Assembly (NCBI GenBank): GCA_900769405.1
Contig: CAAGGL010000024.1
Coordinates: forward strand, 124,001 to 188,000
Source: an uncultured Alistipes sp.
GTDB lineage: Bacteria > Bacteroidota > Bacteroidia > Bacteroidales > Rikenellaceae
Length of the DNA stretch: 64,000 nt
Direction: 5' to 3'
Each line of letters opens with the position of its first letter. Position 1 is the first letter of the stretch. The translations under genes and the position numbers were made by a program. The notes beneath the pieces were generated by a model. That model saw only the letters and a program-made list of their open reading frames with translations, was not told the origin of the DNA and searched no databases. Shown in pieces: positions 34,574 through 43,080 of the stretch.

Positions 34574-35932
34574 TTAGTGAATACTGCGGAACATACGGCT
34601 CCAACGGATATTCGCGGGGAAGCTCTTCTCGGCGTCGAGCGAGAGCCATACGAACGATGCCTTACCTACGATGTGATCCTCGGGAACGAAGCCCCAGAAG
34701 CGCGAGTCGGCCGAGTTGTGTCGGTTGTCGCCCATCATAAAGTAGTAATTCATCTTGAACGTATATTCCGTCGCGGGTTTGCCATTGATCAGATACTGTC
34801 CGTCGCGCTCCTCAATGGTGTTGCCTTCATAGACCTCGATAGCTCGACGATACAACGGCCACGTCTGCTCGTTGAGGGCGATAGTCGCGCCTTTGGCGGG
34901 AATCCACAGCGGACCCATATTGTCGATATTCCACGTGTACGACGAGTCGTTGGGGAAGTAATCGAGATTCTGCAAATCGTCATAGTAGCGCTCCGTAGCC
35001 ACCACCTTGCGCATCTGGGCAACTGCCTTCTCCTCGGCCTCGGTCAGGTGCATCGAGTAGTTGAGCCCTGCGCCCGAAACCTCGCTAATGCCCATATTCT
35101 TGAATGTCGAAAGGCTGATCGGCGCATTTGTGGTGACGAAGTTGAGGTGCTGCTTTTCGGAGATCTCGCGCTGTTTTTCGCCATTGATAAACACGTCGCC
35201 ATTGACAATCGAGAGCGTATCGCCCGCAATCGCAACGCAACGCTTGATGTAGTTCTCGCGCTTATCGACGGGACGGGTGATGATTGTGAAATCCTGCTCC
35301 AAGCGACGGCGACCCTCGGTGTGACCATACTGCTGCTGATAGTAACGCAGTACGTCGTAGTAGGTCTTATCCTGACGTTCCAAGAGCACGGTGTCGCCTG
35401 CGGGGAAGTTGAATACCACCACATCGTCGCGCTCGATCGAACGCAAACCCTTCAAGCGGTGATAGGGTCGCTGAATGGCCTCTGAATATGACTTCGCACC
35501 CGTTGTCGAGAAGGGCATCGTGTGGTGAACAAACGGGAACGAGATCGGAGTGTTGGGCATCTGCGGACCGTATGTCACCTTGCTCACATAGAGGTAGTCA
35601 CCAACGAGCAGCGTACCCTCCATCGACGACGAAGGAATCACGTACATCTGGAAGATGAAGATGTGGATCACTGACGCTACGACCGTTGCAAAGATAATGG
35701 CGCTCACCCACTCCTCGATTGTTCGATAGAGTTTGCTTTTGGCTTTGAACTGCTCATTTATTTTGCTCAAACGACCGGTTACGAACTTGGTCACATAGAC
35801 GTCAAAAATGACGATCAGACCGAGCAACCACCACAAATTTCCGGTCCAAACGACGAACCAAAGCGTGTAAATGATGGCGGCGAGTGAAAATTTAACCCAG
35901 CGGTTGGCAAATATCTGTTTCAGTTTATCCAT
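34574..35932 (-). CDS. lepB: signal peptidase I, long Bacteroidota form
   Basis: Type I signal peptidase removes signal peptides at the cytoplasmic membrane. At 452 residues it is longer than the E. coli form because of a large insertion. The N-terminus has two hydrophobic stretches. The catalytic Ser lies in IPSSSMEGTLLVGDYL near residue 97. The catalytic Lys lies in RENYIKRCVAIAGDTL near residue 225. The box MMGDNRHNSADSR lies near residue 395. The roughly 150 residues between the Lys region and the last box form the insertion. It heads the leftward gene run with its own -7 element. Confidence 0.95.
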   Translation of the reverse strand: MDKLKQIFANRWVKFSLAAIIYTLWFVVWTGNLWWLLGLIVIFDVYVTKFVTGRLSKINEQFKAKSKLYRTIEEWVSAIIFATVVASVIHIFIFQMYVIPSSSMEGTLLVGDYLYVSKVTYGPQMPNTPISFPFVHHTMPFSTTGAKSYSEAIQRPYHRLKGLRSIERDDVVVFNFPAGDTVLLERQDKTYYDVLRYYQQQYGHTEGRRRLEQDFTIITRPVDKRENYIKRCVAIAGDTLSIVNGDVFINGEKQREISEKQHLNFVTTNAPISLSTFKNMGISEVSGAGLNYSMHLTEAEEKAVAQMRKVVATERYYDDLQNLDYFPNDSSYTWNIDNMGPLWIPAKGATIALNEQTWPLYRRAIEVYEGNTIEERDGQYLINGKPATEYTFKMNYYFMMGDNRHNSADSRFWGFVPEDHIVGKASFVWLSLDAEKSFPANIRWSRMFRSIH

Positions 35933-36013
35933 TTTTCAAACTTCAAATTATCAGTTAAAGTGCTTGTTTTCAGAGCAGTTTGCGCGATTGTGATTCGACC
36001 TGCTCTCAACCGA

Positions 36014-36021
36014 CAAAGATA
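36014..36021 (-). promoter_or_regulatory. -7 promoter element of lepB
   Basis: TATCTTTG on the minus strand, about 80 bases before the lepB ATG. It is divergent from the truA promoter. Confidence 0.55.
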
Positions 36022-36050
36022 CAATTTTCGCCGCTGAAAATGAAATATTT

Positions 36051-36082
36051 TTTGATAGTTTTAGATTTTTATATTACATTTG
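36051..36082 (+). promoter_or_regulatory. promoter of truA
   Basis: TTTG (36051-36054), 20 bases, TACATTTG (36075-36082); the ATG follows after 37 bases. Confidence 0.8.
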
Positions 36083-36119
36083 TTGGCTATTAATGTGGTA
36101 AGAGTAGCTTCAAGGTCTT

Positions 36120-36881
36120 ATGCGATACTTTATCGAGTTGCGTTACGACGGCACGGCCTACTGCGGCTGGCAGCGACAGAAGACGGCTCCCTCGGTGCAG
36201 CAAAGCATTGAGCAGGGACTCTCTACCCTTTTGCGCTGCCCGACCGAGATCGTCGGTGCGGGACGTACTGATACGGGTGTCCACGCGTCGTACTATGTGG
36301 CTCATTTCGACGCCGCGCAACCGATTGCCGATACGTCGAGTTTCGCATATCATCTGAATGCGATTTTGCCGCGCGATATTGCGGTGATGAGTATTTCGCA
36401 GGTGGCAGATGAGGCGCACGCCCGTTTCGATGCGGTACGTCGTGAGTATCGCTACCGAATTGAGAATCGCAAGAACCCGTTCACTCGCGCCTATGCGTGG
36501 CAATATTACGCTACGCTGAATGTTGAGGCGATGAACGAGGCGGCAGCTCGATTGTTTGATTTTGAGGATTTTACCTCGTTTGCCAAGCTCAACTCGAACA
36601 ACACGACCAACATCTGCCACATCTACGAAGCTCGCTGGCAACGCGGCGAAGACGGCACACTCGAATTCACGATTGCGGCCGATCGTTTCCTGCGCAATAT
36701 GGTGCGTGCGATTGTCGGAACGCTGGTCGATGTCGGTACGGGAAAACTTACGCCCGAGGGCTTTGCCGAGATTGTTGCAGCGCGTGATTTGTCGCGCTCG
36801 TCGGGCTCGGCACCTGCTCAGGGACTGTTTTTGAACGATGTGCAGTATGCGCCTGAGGTTTTCGAGCGAAAAACGAAATAG
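36120..36881 (+). CDS. truA: tRNA pseudouridine(38-40) synthase
   Basis: TruA makes pseudouridine at positions 38-40 of tRNAs. The 253-residue protein has the catalytic Asp51 in GAGRTDTGVHA, an early YDGTAYCGWQRQ, and FLRNMVRAIVGTL near residue 195. It is followed after 32 bases by a small membrane-protein gene that ends at a strong terminator, so they may be co-transcribed. Confidence 0.96.
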   Translation: MRYFIELRYDGTAYCGWQRQKTAPSVQQSIEQGLSTLLRCPTEIVGAGRTDTGVHASYYVAHFDAAQPIADTSSFAYHLNAILPRDIAVMSISQVADEAHARFDAVRREYRYRIENRKNPFTRAYAWQYYATLNVEAMNEAAARLFDFEDFTSFAKLNSNNTTNICHIYEARWQRGEDGTLEFTIAADRFLRNMVRAIVGTLVDVGTGKLTPEGFAEIVAARDLSRSSGSAPAQGLFLNDVQYAPEVFERKTK

Positions 36882-36913
36882 AAACTATTGTTTAACCCTA
36901 AATTTATATTGAA

Positions 36914-37102
36914 ATGATTATTGGTTTGGTATGTCTGGTGATCCAGATCATTCTTGCAGTTCAGATCTTTCAGCGCAAGGATCTTGATATGGTAGGTAAG
37001 CTGGTTATGGCTTTGATCGTAGTCTTGGTGCCCTATATGATTGGTGCAGCTTTCTACTATTTCTACGCAAAGGACAAGGCTGCTCAGTGGTTTAAGAAGT
37101 AA
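36914..37102 (+). CDS. 62-residue membrane protein
   Basis: This short protein has two hydrophobic helices (MIIGLVCLVIQIILAVQIF and LVMALIVVLVPYMIGAAFYY) separated by a short charged turn, and a basic end (AAQWFKK). It resembles small PLDc_N-like or phage-shock-type membrane peptides, but I cannot place it. Codon use fits neighbouring genes, and a strong terminator directly follows, which argues for a real gene. Confidence 0.75.
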   Translation: MIIGLVCLVIQIILAVQIFQRKDLDMVGKLVMALIVVLVPYMIGAAFYYFYAKDKAAQWFKK

Positions 37103-37124
37103 TCTGCTCGGCAGTCTAAATGTA

Positions 37125-37164
37125 AATCCGCCCGACTTCTTTCGAGGTCGGGCGGATTGTTTTT
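37125..37164. terminator. bidirectional terminator between the small membrane protein and TonB-domain genes
   Basis: AATCCGCCCGAC (37125-37136) pairs perfectly with GTCGGGCGGATT (37147-37158), then a T-rich tail on the plus strand. Confidence 0.85.
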
Positions 37165-37167
37165 CGG

Positions 37168-37638
37168 TTAGTATTGGAACATCAGATTTAGAGTGTATCT
37201 TATTTTGTAGAACTCCTTGCCGTCAAGACTGACTGCAGGGTGCCACTTGGGTGAACGATTCAATACGTCTATAACAGCCTCAGTCAGTGCCGGATCAGCC
37301 GAGAATGGCACATCGGCGACGGTTACACTACCGTCCTTTTCGACCACAAATTCGATTCGTACTTTTCCTTTGGCTGCAATGCCTTTCGGGTATTGCACTC
37401 TCTGCTGCACCCACGTGCGATAGTCCACCATTGGGTGTGCCTTATTATCCTTAAAGTAAGCAGCGTAGATCACCGTGCCGTCATCTAATGTCATTGTTTT
37501 TCGGCCGACAGTGTCGAGCAGGAAAGCCTGCTCTCGTTTCTCTTTGCGTGATTCTTTCGTTTTCTCGGCAGCCGTCGCTTGTCCAACCGTCATAGTCGCA
37601 ATCAAAATGGCGAGAAAAAGTTTGGTTGTCGTTTTCAT
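37168..37638 (-). CDS. secreted TonB C-terminal-domain protein
   Basis: The 156-residue protein has a signal peptide (residues 1-23), a short charged linker, and a TonB C-terminal-like domain at about residues 70-155 (VQYPKGIAAKGKVRIEFVVEKDGSV... WHPAVSLDGKEF). It lacks the N-terminal membrane anchor of a standard TonB, so it may be a free periplasmic domain rather than an energy transducer. It converges with the 62-residue membrane gene and has a full-consensus promoter. Confidence 0.85.
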   Translation of the reverse strand: MKTTTKLFLAILIATMTVGQATAAEKTKESRKEKREQAFLLDTVGRKTMTLDDGTVIYAAYFKDNKAHPMVDYRTWVQQRVQYPKGIAAKGKVRIEFVVEKDGSVTVADVPFSADPALTEAVIDVLNRSPKWHPAVSLDGKEFYKIRYTLNLMFQY

Positions 37639-37666
37639 AGTTTTTTGTAATTAAGGTTGATTTCTG

Positions 37667-37697
37667 CAAATATAAAAAAAACTATTGGAAAACCAAA
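37667..37697 (-). promoter_or_regulatory. promoter of the TonB-domain protein
   Basis: TTTG (complement of 37694-37697), 19 bases, TATATTTG (complement of 37667-37674). The -33 element lies directly at the foot of the lpdA terminator. Confidence 0.8.
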
Positions 37698-37700
37698 TAA

Positions 37701-37732
37701 AAACGCCCGATTTTCAAAGAAATCGAGCGTTT
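37701..37732 (-). terminator. terminator of lpdA
   Basis: AAACGC-CGATTT pairs with AAATCG-GCGTTT around one mismatch, with a six-base loop and a T-rich minus-strand tail. Confidence 0.75.
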
Positions 37733-37757
37733 TATTAAAAAATTATTTTGACTTAGC

Positions 37758-39149
37758 CTATCCGTGAATTGCGTGACCCAATGCAGCCTCGGCGGCCTCC
37801 ATTACAGCCTCGTTCATCGTCGGGTGCGGATGGATCGTATGAGCCAGTGCCTCCGCCGTTGCGCCCAAAGCCTTCGCTACGGTCGGCTCGGCGATCATTT
37901 CGGTTACGTTCATTCCGACGAAGTGCGCTCCAACCAATTTGTCGGTCGCGGCGTCAAATAGCAACTTGACGAAACCGTCGCGCTCGCCTGCCGCAGCCGC
38001 CTTGCCCGATGCGGTGAATTGGAATCGGCCAACCTTCAACTCGATACCCTTCTCGGTCGCCTGCTTTTCGGTTAAACCGACCGATGCAACTTCGGGCGAG
38101 GTGTAAACGCACGAGGGAATAGTCGAGTAATCTACGGGTTGAGGTGAGCGGCCGCAAATCGCATCAACACAGTGAATTGCCTCGGCCGAAGCAACGTGCG
38201 CCAATGCAGGTGTCGGGATCAAATCTCCAATGGCGTAGATGCCCTCGACAGCAGTCTGGTAGTGTTCGTCAACCTTGATTTTGTCGCGCTCCAACTCGAT
38301 ACCAACCTTCTCCAAACCGATATTTTCGGTGTTGGTTTTGATGCCGACAGCCGCCAAGACCATATCTGCAACGAGCGTTTCGGCGCCCTTCTTGCCCTCG
38401 ATATCGACCTCGCAACGACCCTCGTCATTGACACGTGCAGCCTTGACGGTTGTGCCTGTATAGACCGTTGCGCGCATCTTGCGGAAGGCACGCTCCATTG
38501 TCTTCGACACCTCCTCGTCTTCGAGTGGCATAAGGTTGGGCAGGTACTCAACGATAGTCACCTTGACGCCCAACTGAGCGAACAAGAATGCAAATTCGCT
38601 ACCGATTGCGCCCGATCCAATTACGACGATTGATTCGGGCAACTCCTTGACTACCAAAGCCTCACGCGAGGTAATGATCTTCTCGCCATCGACGGGAATA
38701 AAGGGTATTTGACGCGGACGTGCGCCCGTCGCCAAGATGATATGATCAGCCTCGTAGAGCGTGCGACCCTCCTCGTTCTCGACCGCCACGACGCCCTTGC
38801 TCTCGATCGAGCCGTGACCACGCAGAACGTCGATTTTATTCTTCTTCATCAGGAAGTCGATACCCTTGCTCATCGTCTCGGCCACGCCACGACTGCGTGC
38901 CACGATCTTCGTGATGTCGGCCTTTGCCTCGCCCTCGATGTCGATGCCGTAAGCGGCGGCATTCTTAACGTAATGGAACACCGATGCGCTCTTCAAGAGA
39001 GCCTTCGTGGGGATACAGCCCCAATTCAGGCAGACGCCACCCAGCGACTCGCGCTCGACGATTGCGGTGCGCTTGCCGGCCTGAGCCGCACGCACAGCAG
39101 CCACGTAACCACCCGGGCCACTACCGATAACTATAATGTCGTATTTCAT
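37758..39149 (-). CDS. lpdA: dihydrolipoyl dehydrogenase
   Basis: This FAD enzyme reoxidises dihydrolipoamide of 2-oxoacid dehydrogenase or glycine-cleavage complexes. The 463-residue protein has the N-terminal FAD loop GSGPGGY, the redox disulfide GGVCLNWGCIPTKAL (Cys42, Cys47), the NAD loop GSGAIGSEF, and the active-site HTIHPHPTMNEAVMEA near the C-terminus. No E1/E2 subunits are adjacent. It starts 16 bases after the C69 peptidase gene, and the two may share a transcript. Confidence 0.97.
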   Translation of the reverse strand: MKYDIIVIGSGPGGYVAAVRAAQAGKRTAIVERESLGGVCLNWGCIPTKALLKSASVFHYVKNAAAYGIDIEGEAKADITKIVARSRGVAETMSKGIDFLMKKNKIDVLRGHGSIESKGVVAVENEEGRTLYEADHIILATGARPRQIPFIPVDGEKIITSREALVVKELPESIVVIGSGAIGSEFAFLFAQLGVKVTIVEYLPNLMPLEDEEVSKTMERAFRKMRATVYTGTTVKAARVNDEGRCEVDIEGKKGAETLVADMVLAAVGIKTNTENIGLEKVGIELERDKIKVDEHYQTAVEGIYAIGDLIPTPALAHVASAEAIHCVDAICGRSPQPVDYSTIPSCVYTSPEVASVGLTEKQATEKGIELKVGRFQFTASGKAAAAGERDGFVKLLFDAATDKLVGAHFVGMNVTEMIAEPTVAKALGATAEALAHTIHPHPTMNEAVMEAAEAALGHAIHG

Positions 39150-39165
39150 TCTATATCAATGAGTT

Positions 39166-40845
39166 TTATTTGATTACTTTAAGCGTTTCGCCAGCATCCT
39201 CGACAACTGCGCGCTTCCACTTCTCGTCATAGCCGGGGAACATCGGCATTGCGGGAATTGAGCGACCCTCGCCATTATCCTGGAATGAACCGTCCTCGTT
39301 CTGGCGCTTCACGTTACCGTCGATATACTTCACCAGCAGATACTGATCCAGTGCCGACCACTCGGCGAACAATTTCTGTGCCTTCTCGACCGAATAACGA
39401 GTCACAAACTCCTGTGCCTTCTTGGGGCTCTTCTTGTAAAGTGCCACTGCCTGAGCGTCGATCTCGGCCAGCTCTGCCAGACGAGCGTTCTCCCAAGCGT
39501 CAACCTTGCCGCGAACCTCCGCACCGATCATATTGTAGCGCAGGTATGCGAAGTTCGACACGCGATTAAACAGCCAGAATGCCGACGTGGGCGAATACTC
39601 CATCATCGAGCCGTTGCCCTCAGCCAAGCACTCAGGAGCCTCGGTTGTCGAGCAGTAGATGGGAGTCAGAGCCGATGTTGCAGCATCATCCACGCCAAAC
39701 CACAGAACGCCGCCAATCGGATTGGGTAGCCAGTTACGAGTCTGAGCCACAAGCCAGAAGCCTGTCTGCTGGGTTGCGATTGCGCGCTCGTTGGTGTACT
39801 CAACGCCGTCAACCTCCCAACTCATCGGGCGCCAGCGATAAGGCAGACCATTGCCACCTGCACCAACATCCTTGGTCATATCCATCGGGGTACCCTCGTA
39901 GTGGTCGCGCATAGCGTCGAAAACCATCTTTGCCGATACCTTTGCGCGGGGCTTAACCCACAGAGGCATACGGTTTTTGGGATTGTGACCCATTGCGTAG
40001 TCGAGGTACTGATCCATACCGTCGGCAACCATACGGAAGAAACTCCAAACGCGAGCCTCACAACCGCGCAGTGCCATAAAATCGGCAGGTGCGTAGGTAT
40101 CGCAGAAACTGAAATCCTCGTCCGAACCCTCATAGATGCCCGCCTCGCGAGCAAACGAGATCACGTCGTCAGCATAAACGCAGTTCTCGGGATCGTTCTT
40201 CGGGAAGGTCGAGATGCGCGAGTGGTTTGCGTGCGCGCTGACATAACCATCGGGCACGCGGCGAGCTACATAAACGATACCTTTGTGGATGTTGTCACCA
40301 CGCTCGTTGAGCTTGCAGCCCTTGCCGATCAGTTCCATAATCCACACCTCGTTGGTGTCGGCAATGGTGAACGATTCGCCACTCGATGCGTAGCCGTACT
40401 CCTCAGTGAGCGAAACGATTACGTCGATAGCCTCGCGTGCGGTCTTTGCGCGCTGCAAGGTGATGTAGATCAGCGATCCGTAATCCATAATGCCGGTCGA
40501 ATCCTCCAATTCGGGGCGACCGCCAAATGTGGTTTCGGTGATGACGAGCGAGTGCTCGTTCATATTGCTGACGGTCGAATAGGTGCGCTCGACCTGCTTG
40601 ATCTGACCCATATATCGGCCGCTATCCCAATCATATACAGACATATACGAGCCTTTGGGATAACCCTTCTTGGGAGCGTTGTACTTGTAGAGTGCGCCAT
40701 AGAGTTGGTGCGAATCGGCGGCGTAGCTGACGATGATCGAGCCGTCGGTCGATGCTCCGCGCGTAACGATAAGGTTAGTGCAGGCCAAAGCCACGCCCGA
40801 GGCGAGCAGAGCAACTGCCGTAAGTAGTGATTTAAGTCGTGTCAT
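39166..40845 (-). CDS. C69-family dipeptidase
   Basis: The 559-residue protein has a signal peptide whose cleavage exposes Cys22 as N-terminal nucleophile (ALACTNLIVTRGAS), as in C69 Ntn-hydrolase dipeptidases. Further support comes from DGSIIVSYAADSHQ, EHSLVITETTFGGRPEL, DTNEVWIMELIG and a late GSMMEYSPTSAFWLFNRVSN. It is probably periplasmic, cleaving dipeptides. It is divergent from the small-membrane-protein island. Its first 65 bases have a decayed near copy about 1 kb away (41757 onward). Confidence 0.92.
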   Translation of the reverse strand: MTRLKSLLTAVALLASGVALACTNLIVTRGASTDGSIIVSYAADSHQLYGALYKYNAPKKGYPKGSYMSVYDWDSGRYMGQIKQVERTYSTVSNMNEHSLVITETTFGGRPELEDSTGIMDYGSLIYITLQRAKTAREAIDVIVSLTEEYGYASSGESFTIADTNEVWIMELIGKGCKLNERGDNIHKGIVYVARRVPDGYVSAHANHSRISTFPKNDPENCVYADDVISFAREAGIYEGSDEDFSFCDTYAPADFMALRGCEARVWSFFRMVADGMDQYLDYAMGHNPKNRMPLWVKPRAKVSAKMVFDAMRDHYEGTPMDMTKDVGAGGNGLPYRWRPMSWEVDGVEYTNERAIATQQTGFWLVAQTRNWLPNPIGGVLWFGVDDAATSALTPIYCSTTEAPECLAEGNGSMMEYSPTSAFWLFNRVSNFAYLRYNMIGAEVRGKVDAWENARLAELAEIDAQAVALYKKSPKKAQEFVTRYSVEKAQKLFAEWSALDQYLLVKYIDGNVKRQNEDGSFQDNGEGRSIPAMPMFPGYDEKWKRAVVEDAGETLKVIK

Positions 40846-40872
40846 AATTCTTCGAATATTGTAGTTTAACTA

Positions 40873-40880
40873 CAAATATA
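40873..40880 (-). promoter_or_regulatory. -7 promoter element of the C69 dipeptidase
   Basis: TATATTTG on the minus strand, 27 bases before the ATG. Confidence 0.6.
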
Positions 40881-40899
40881 CGAAAATTTCGGGATAAGT

Positions 40900-41240
40900 T
40901 GCGAGCTTTGTCTAAAAACGAAAAAAATATAGTCAAATGAGGATAAAATTCAGCAATTATTTCTTAATTTTGTAAACGGTTTGGGCTGTGCTCACTCCGC
41001 GACATATTAGTTTCAAAAGAAGCGTTATGCTTATCTTGGTACTTGGGAACGTAGGAAATTCACAAAGTATAAGTCAAGATCGGCGTGATGGTTGTTCTCG
41101 CGCGTTTGCGTGGGCTGCTATTACCATATCTCTACTTATACGGGTTTTCCTACGACCTCCAAGGCACGAGTGTGGGCATACAGTTCCACGCTTTTTTCAT
41201 TTTAATCTTCCTTTGGAGCTGAGGAATGTAAAATTTAGAT
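40900..41240. other. non-coding stretch with one plus-strand -7 element
   Basis: TAATTTTG at 40965-40972 (plus) matches TAnnTTTG. The open frame that follows, about 100 codons from 40988, has no family features and an unlikely composition (RDGCSRAFAWAA...), so I do not call it a gene. Nothing else is recognised here. Confidence 0.35.
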
Positions 41241-41357
41241 ATGGGTTTATTAAAATTATTCTGGTCAAAAGAACGCCGAAAGAAAGATGAAAAGATTAGC
41301 CATTTTGCTACCCTAATAGCATTAGGTACGACATCCATCTTTACTGGCGCGCGATAA
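41241..41357 (+). pseudogene. possible truncated TerB-like gene start
   Basis: A 38-codon frame begins MGLLKLFWSKERRKKDEKIS and continues HFATLIALG before losing similarity and stopping. This opening resembles small TerB/tellurite-resistance-type proteins (MGLLD-K-x-F-G-x-KKE... I-x-LIAL-x-DG). The conserved acidic part that should follow is absent, so it is either a remnant or a chance match. Confidence 0.25.
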
Positions 41358-41439
41358 AATATTTACGCCGTCAGATCTGCAAAAAAAGTTAAAAAATATG
41401 TTGAAATAAGCTGTGTGGTTTATTTAAAACTAAAATTTT

Positions 41440-41739
41440 ATGAAAACATTAATTTATCATGTCGGATTATGCTTAGCAATAGCCTTATTATTGTGTTTAG
41501 CACCTATGCCTTATGAATACTATACATTGGTACGATTTGCTGCTATGGTTATATTTTGTTGTATGACTATATCATTCTACAAAGAAGACAAAATTCACCT
41601 ATCCATCATTGCACTATCACTTTCGTTGCTTTTTCAACCATTCCTCAAAATAGCTCTTGGTCGCACTATGTGGAATGTTGTCGACGTAATCGTTGCTTCT
41701 GCTCTTATAATATTATGGTTTAAGAATAATAAAAGATAA
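41440..41739 (+). CDS. DUF6804-like small membrane protein
   Basis: The 99-residue protein has about four hydrophobic segments and the conserved-looking stretches LAPMPYEYYTLVRFAAMVIF and LFQPFLKIALGRTMWNVVDV, which I recognise as DUF6804. The function is unknown. It is AT-rich and is the first of four small membrane-protein genes in this island. No clear promoter element is seen immediately upstream. Confidence 0.7.
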   Translation: MKTLIYHVGLCLAIALLLCLAPMPYEYYTLVRFAAMVIFCCMTISFYKEDKIHLSIIALSLSLLFQPFLKIALGRTMWNVVDVIVASALIILWFKNNKR

Positions 41740-41756
41740 AATATAATATATAATAT

Positions 41757-41942
41757 ATGACACGTTAAAGACTCTACTTGCCGCAGTCGCTGTGCTCGCC
41801 TTGAGCGTGGCTTTGGTTTGAGGAATAATTAGCATCGTGTCAATCTGTTGCAAAGAAACATGGTTATGCTACTCATATCATTAATGGTATGGTAGAAATT
41901 GTACGAAACGATTTTAATTCTAAACAAAAGGAGTATGAATAA
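41757..41942 (+). pseudogene. decayed small lipoprotein gene
   Basis: From the ATG at 41757 the sequence encodes a signal peptide only if a frameshift right after ATG is corrected (TLKTLLAAVAVLALSVALV). After a stop at 41818-41820 a different frame continues from 41832 as ASCQSVAKKHGY... and ends KQKEYE with a TAA at 41940-41942. The parts together look like a roughly 55-residue lipoprotein broken by two frame changes. About 53 of the first 65 bases match the start of the C69 gene (40845 leftward). The last eight bases overlap the start of the next gene. Confidence 0.5.
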
Positions 41943-42375
41943 TGTTGCCAAGAATGTGTTTCATTTTATATTAATGATACTGTTGTCATATGTTGTGTAC
42001 ACAATTATGTATATGTTGTTTGACTTTTTATTTGCAATCATATACGACGCAAATTTTGTAATATGTATTATATTGTTAGGTATGCTTTGGCTTTACGCTG
42101 ATGTATTTATATTCAAAAAAATTTTAGAGTATCGCAAATGGAATGTATCAAAAAAGGTATACATATCGTCGCAAGTATTAATTATTCCATACTTTGCGTA
42201 TATAAAGCTTTATTCGTGGTTAGATTATAAAGCCAAATTTGGAGCTGCAAATGTGTCATTAGAATTTCAAAATAAAACATTAATCGTAGAAATGATTTTT
42301 ACATTGATCTCAATTTTGGCTGTTTGGTTAATGTGTGATTTAATATATGAAAAAGATGAAAAGAATATTGAATAG
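41935..42375 (+). CDS. 146-residue multi-pass membrane protein
   Basis: Four or five hydrophobic segments are visible: FILMILLSYVVYTIMYMLFD, FVICIILLGMLWLYADVFIF, VYISSQVLIIPYFAYI and FTLISILAVWLMCDLIY. The C-terminus is charged (EKDEKNIE). I start at the ATG at 41935, preceded by a run resembling a Shine-Dalgarno (AAAGGAG) but only one base away. A longer frame from a TTG at 41899 exists. No family is recognised. The 3' end overlaps the next gene by 29 bases. Confidence 0.6.
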   Translation: MNNVAKNVFHFILMILLSYVVYTIMYMLFDFLFAIIYDANFVICIILLGMLWLYADVFIFKKILEYRKWNVSKKVYISSQVLIIPYFAYIKLYSWLDYKAKFGAANVSLEFQNKTLIVEMIFTLISILAVWLMCDLIYEKDEKNIE

Positions 42376-42607
42376 TATTGTACGTGCCATATTTGTGATT
42401 ATAATAATTGCTGGGTGTCTTGTTGGTGCATATTTTGCAATTAAATGGTCTTGGAATTGGTGTGAGCCTGGGAAAGGAGCTGTCGGAATATTGGGTTGGA
42501 TACTGTTTGTAAATGTGCTGTCAATATTGGGACCAGTACTTGTTGGTGGTTGGTATGCTATTATTGTCGGATTAGGACAGCTTTTAGGTGTTTTTGATGA
42601 TAATTAA
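42347..42607 (+). CDS. 86-residue membrane protein
   Basis: Two strong hydrophobic helices are visible (FVIIIIAGCLVGAYFAI and ILGWILFVNVLSILGPVLVGGWYAIIVGLG) after a basic start (MKKMKRILNSIVR). The ATG at 42347 lies inside the preceding gene, in a different frame; a second ATG at 42356 is possible. Function unknown. Overlapping starts and stops suggest translational coupling. Confidence 0.6.
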   Translation: MKKMKRILNSIVRAIFVIIIIAGCLVGAYFAIKWSWNWCEPGKGAVGILGWILFVNVLSILGPVLVGGWYAIIVGLGQLLGVFDDN

Positions 42608-42658
42608 TTTAATATCTAATCGAATATTATGCACATTAGGTAGTAAATAATTCTGAGA

Positions 42659-42868
42659 ATGAAAAAAATATTACTTGGGTTATTGAAGTTTGCGCTATTT
42701 GGTCTGTGGGTATGGTTCGTGTATATGTATCTATACAATATCTGTATGTCTACTATTGATCAGCCTCTATTGTTGTTGCTGTTTGCTGTTTTTATGATAG
42801 TAATGATGATTTATTGTGAAGATCAAGCAGACGAGTTTTTCGAGGACGACGAAGATGATTCGTTATGA
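42659..42868 (+). CDS. 69-residue membrane protein with acidic tail
   Basis: A hydrophobic protein with two helices (LLGLLKFALFGLWVWFVYMYLY and LLLLLFAVFMIVMMIYCED) and a strongly acidic C-terminus (DQADEFFEDDEDDSL). Function unknown. It is the last small protein gene before tRNA-Cys. Confidence 0.6.
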   Translation: MKKILLGLLKFALFGLWVWFVYMYLYNICMSTIDQPLLLLLFAVFMIVMMIYCEDQADEFFEDDEDDSL

Positions 42869-42913
42869 ATTGGCACGGATTTGCGAAAAAATGCAAAAGA
42901 GTTACGCGTTTTA

Positions 42914-42944
42914 TTTGGAAATTGAAAAAATAGCCGTATATTTG
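42914..42944 (+). promoter_or_regulatory. promoter of tRNA-Cys
   Basis: TTTG (42914-42917), 19 bases, TATATTTG (42937-42944); the tRNA begins 20 bases later. Confidence 0.8.
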
Positions 42945-42964
42945 CACTCCGAAAACGAACAAAT

Positions 42965-43038
42965 GGTCTGATGGCCGAGTGGCTAGGCACAGCTCTGCAA
43001 AAGCTGCTACAGCGGTTCGAATCCGCTTCAGACCTCCA
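42965..43038 (+). tRNA. tRNA-Cys (anticodon GCA)
   Basis: A 74-base cloverleaf: acceptor GGTCTGA pairs with TCAGACC; anticodon stem CAGCT/AGCTG encloses CTGCAAA with anticodon GCA; T stem AGCGG/CCGCT encloses TTCGAAT. The discriminator is U, the identity base of tRNA-Cys, and CCA is encoded (43036-43038). Confidence 0.95.
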
Positions 43039-43080
43039 AAATCCCTTCTACAAGCACTTGTGGAGGGGATTTTTGTTTTT
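43038..43080 (+). terminator. terminator of tRNA-Cys
   Basis: A perfect 16-bp stem with G-U pairs (43038-43053 with 43058-43073) and a T-rich tail. The stem begins at the last base of the encoded CCA, so the hairpin abuts the tRNA end. Confidence 0.85.

Noticed and set aside
40988..41290. 100-codon plus-strand frame beginning at a non-ATG start
   Set aside because: No recognisable domain, signal or membrane pattern and an unlikely composition, although a -7 element lies upstream.
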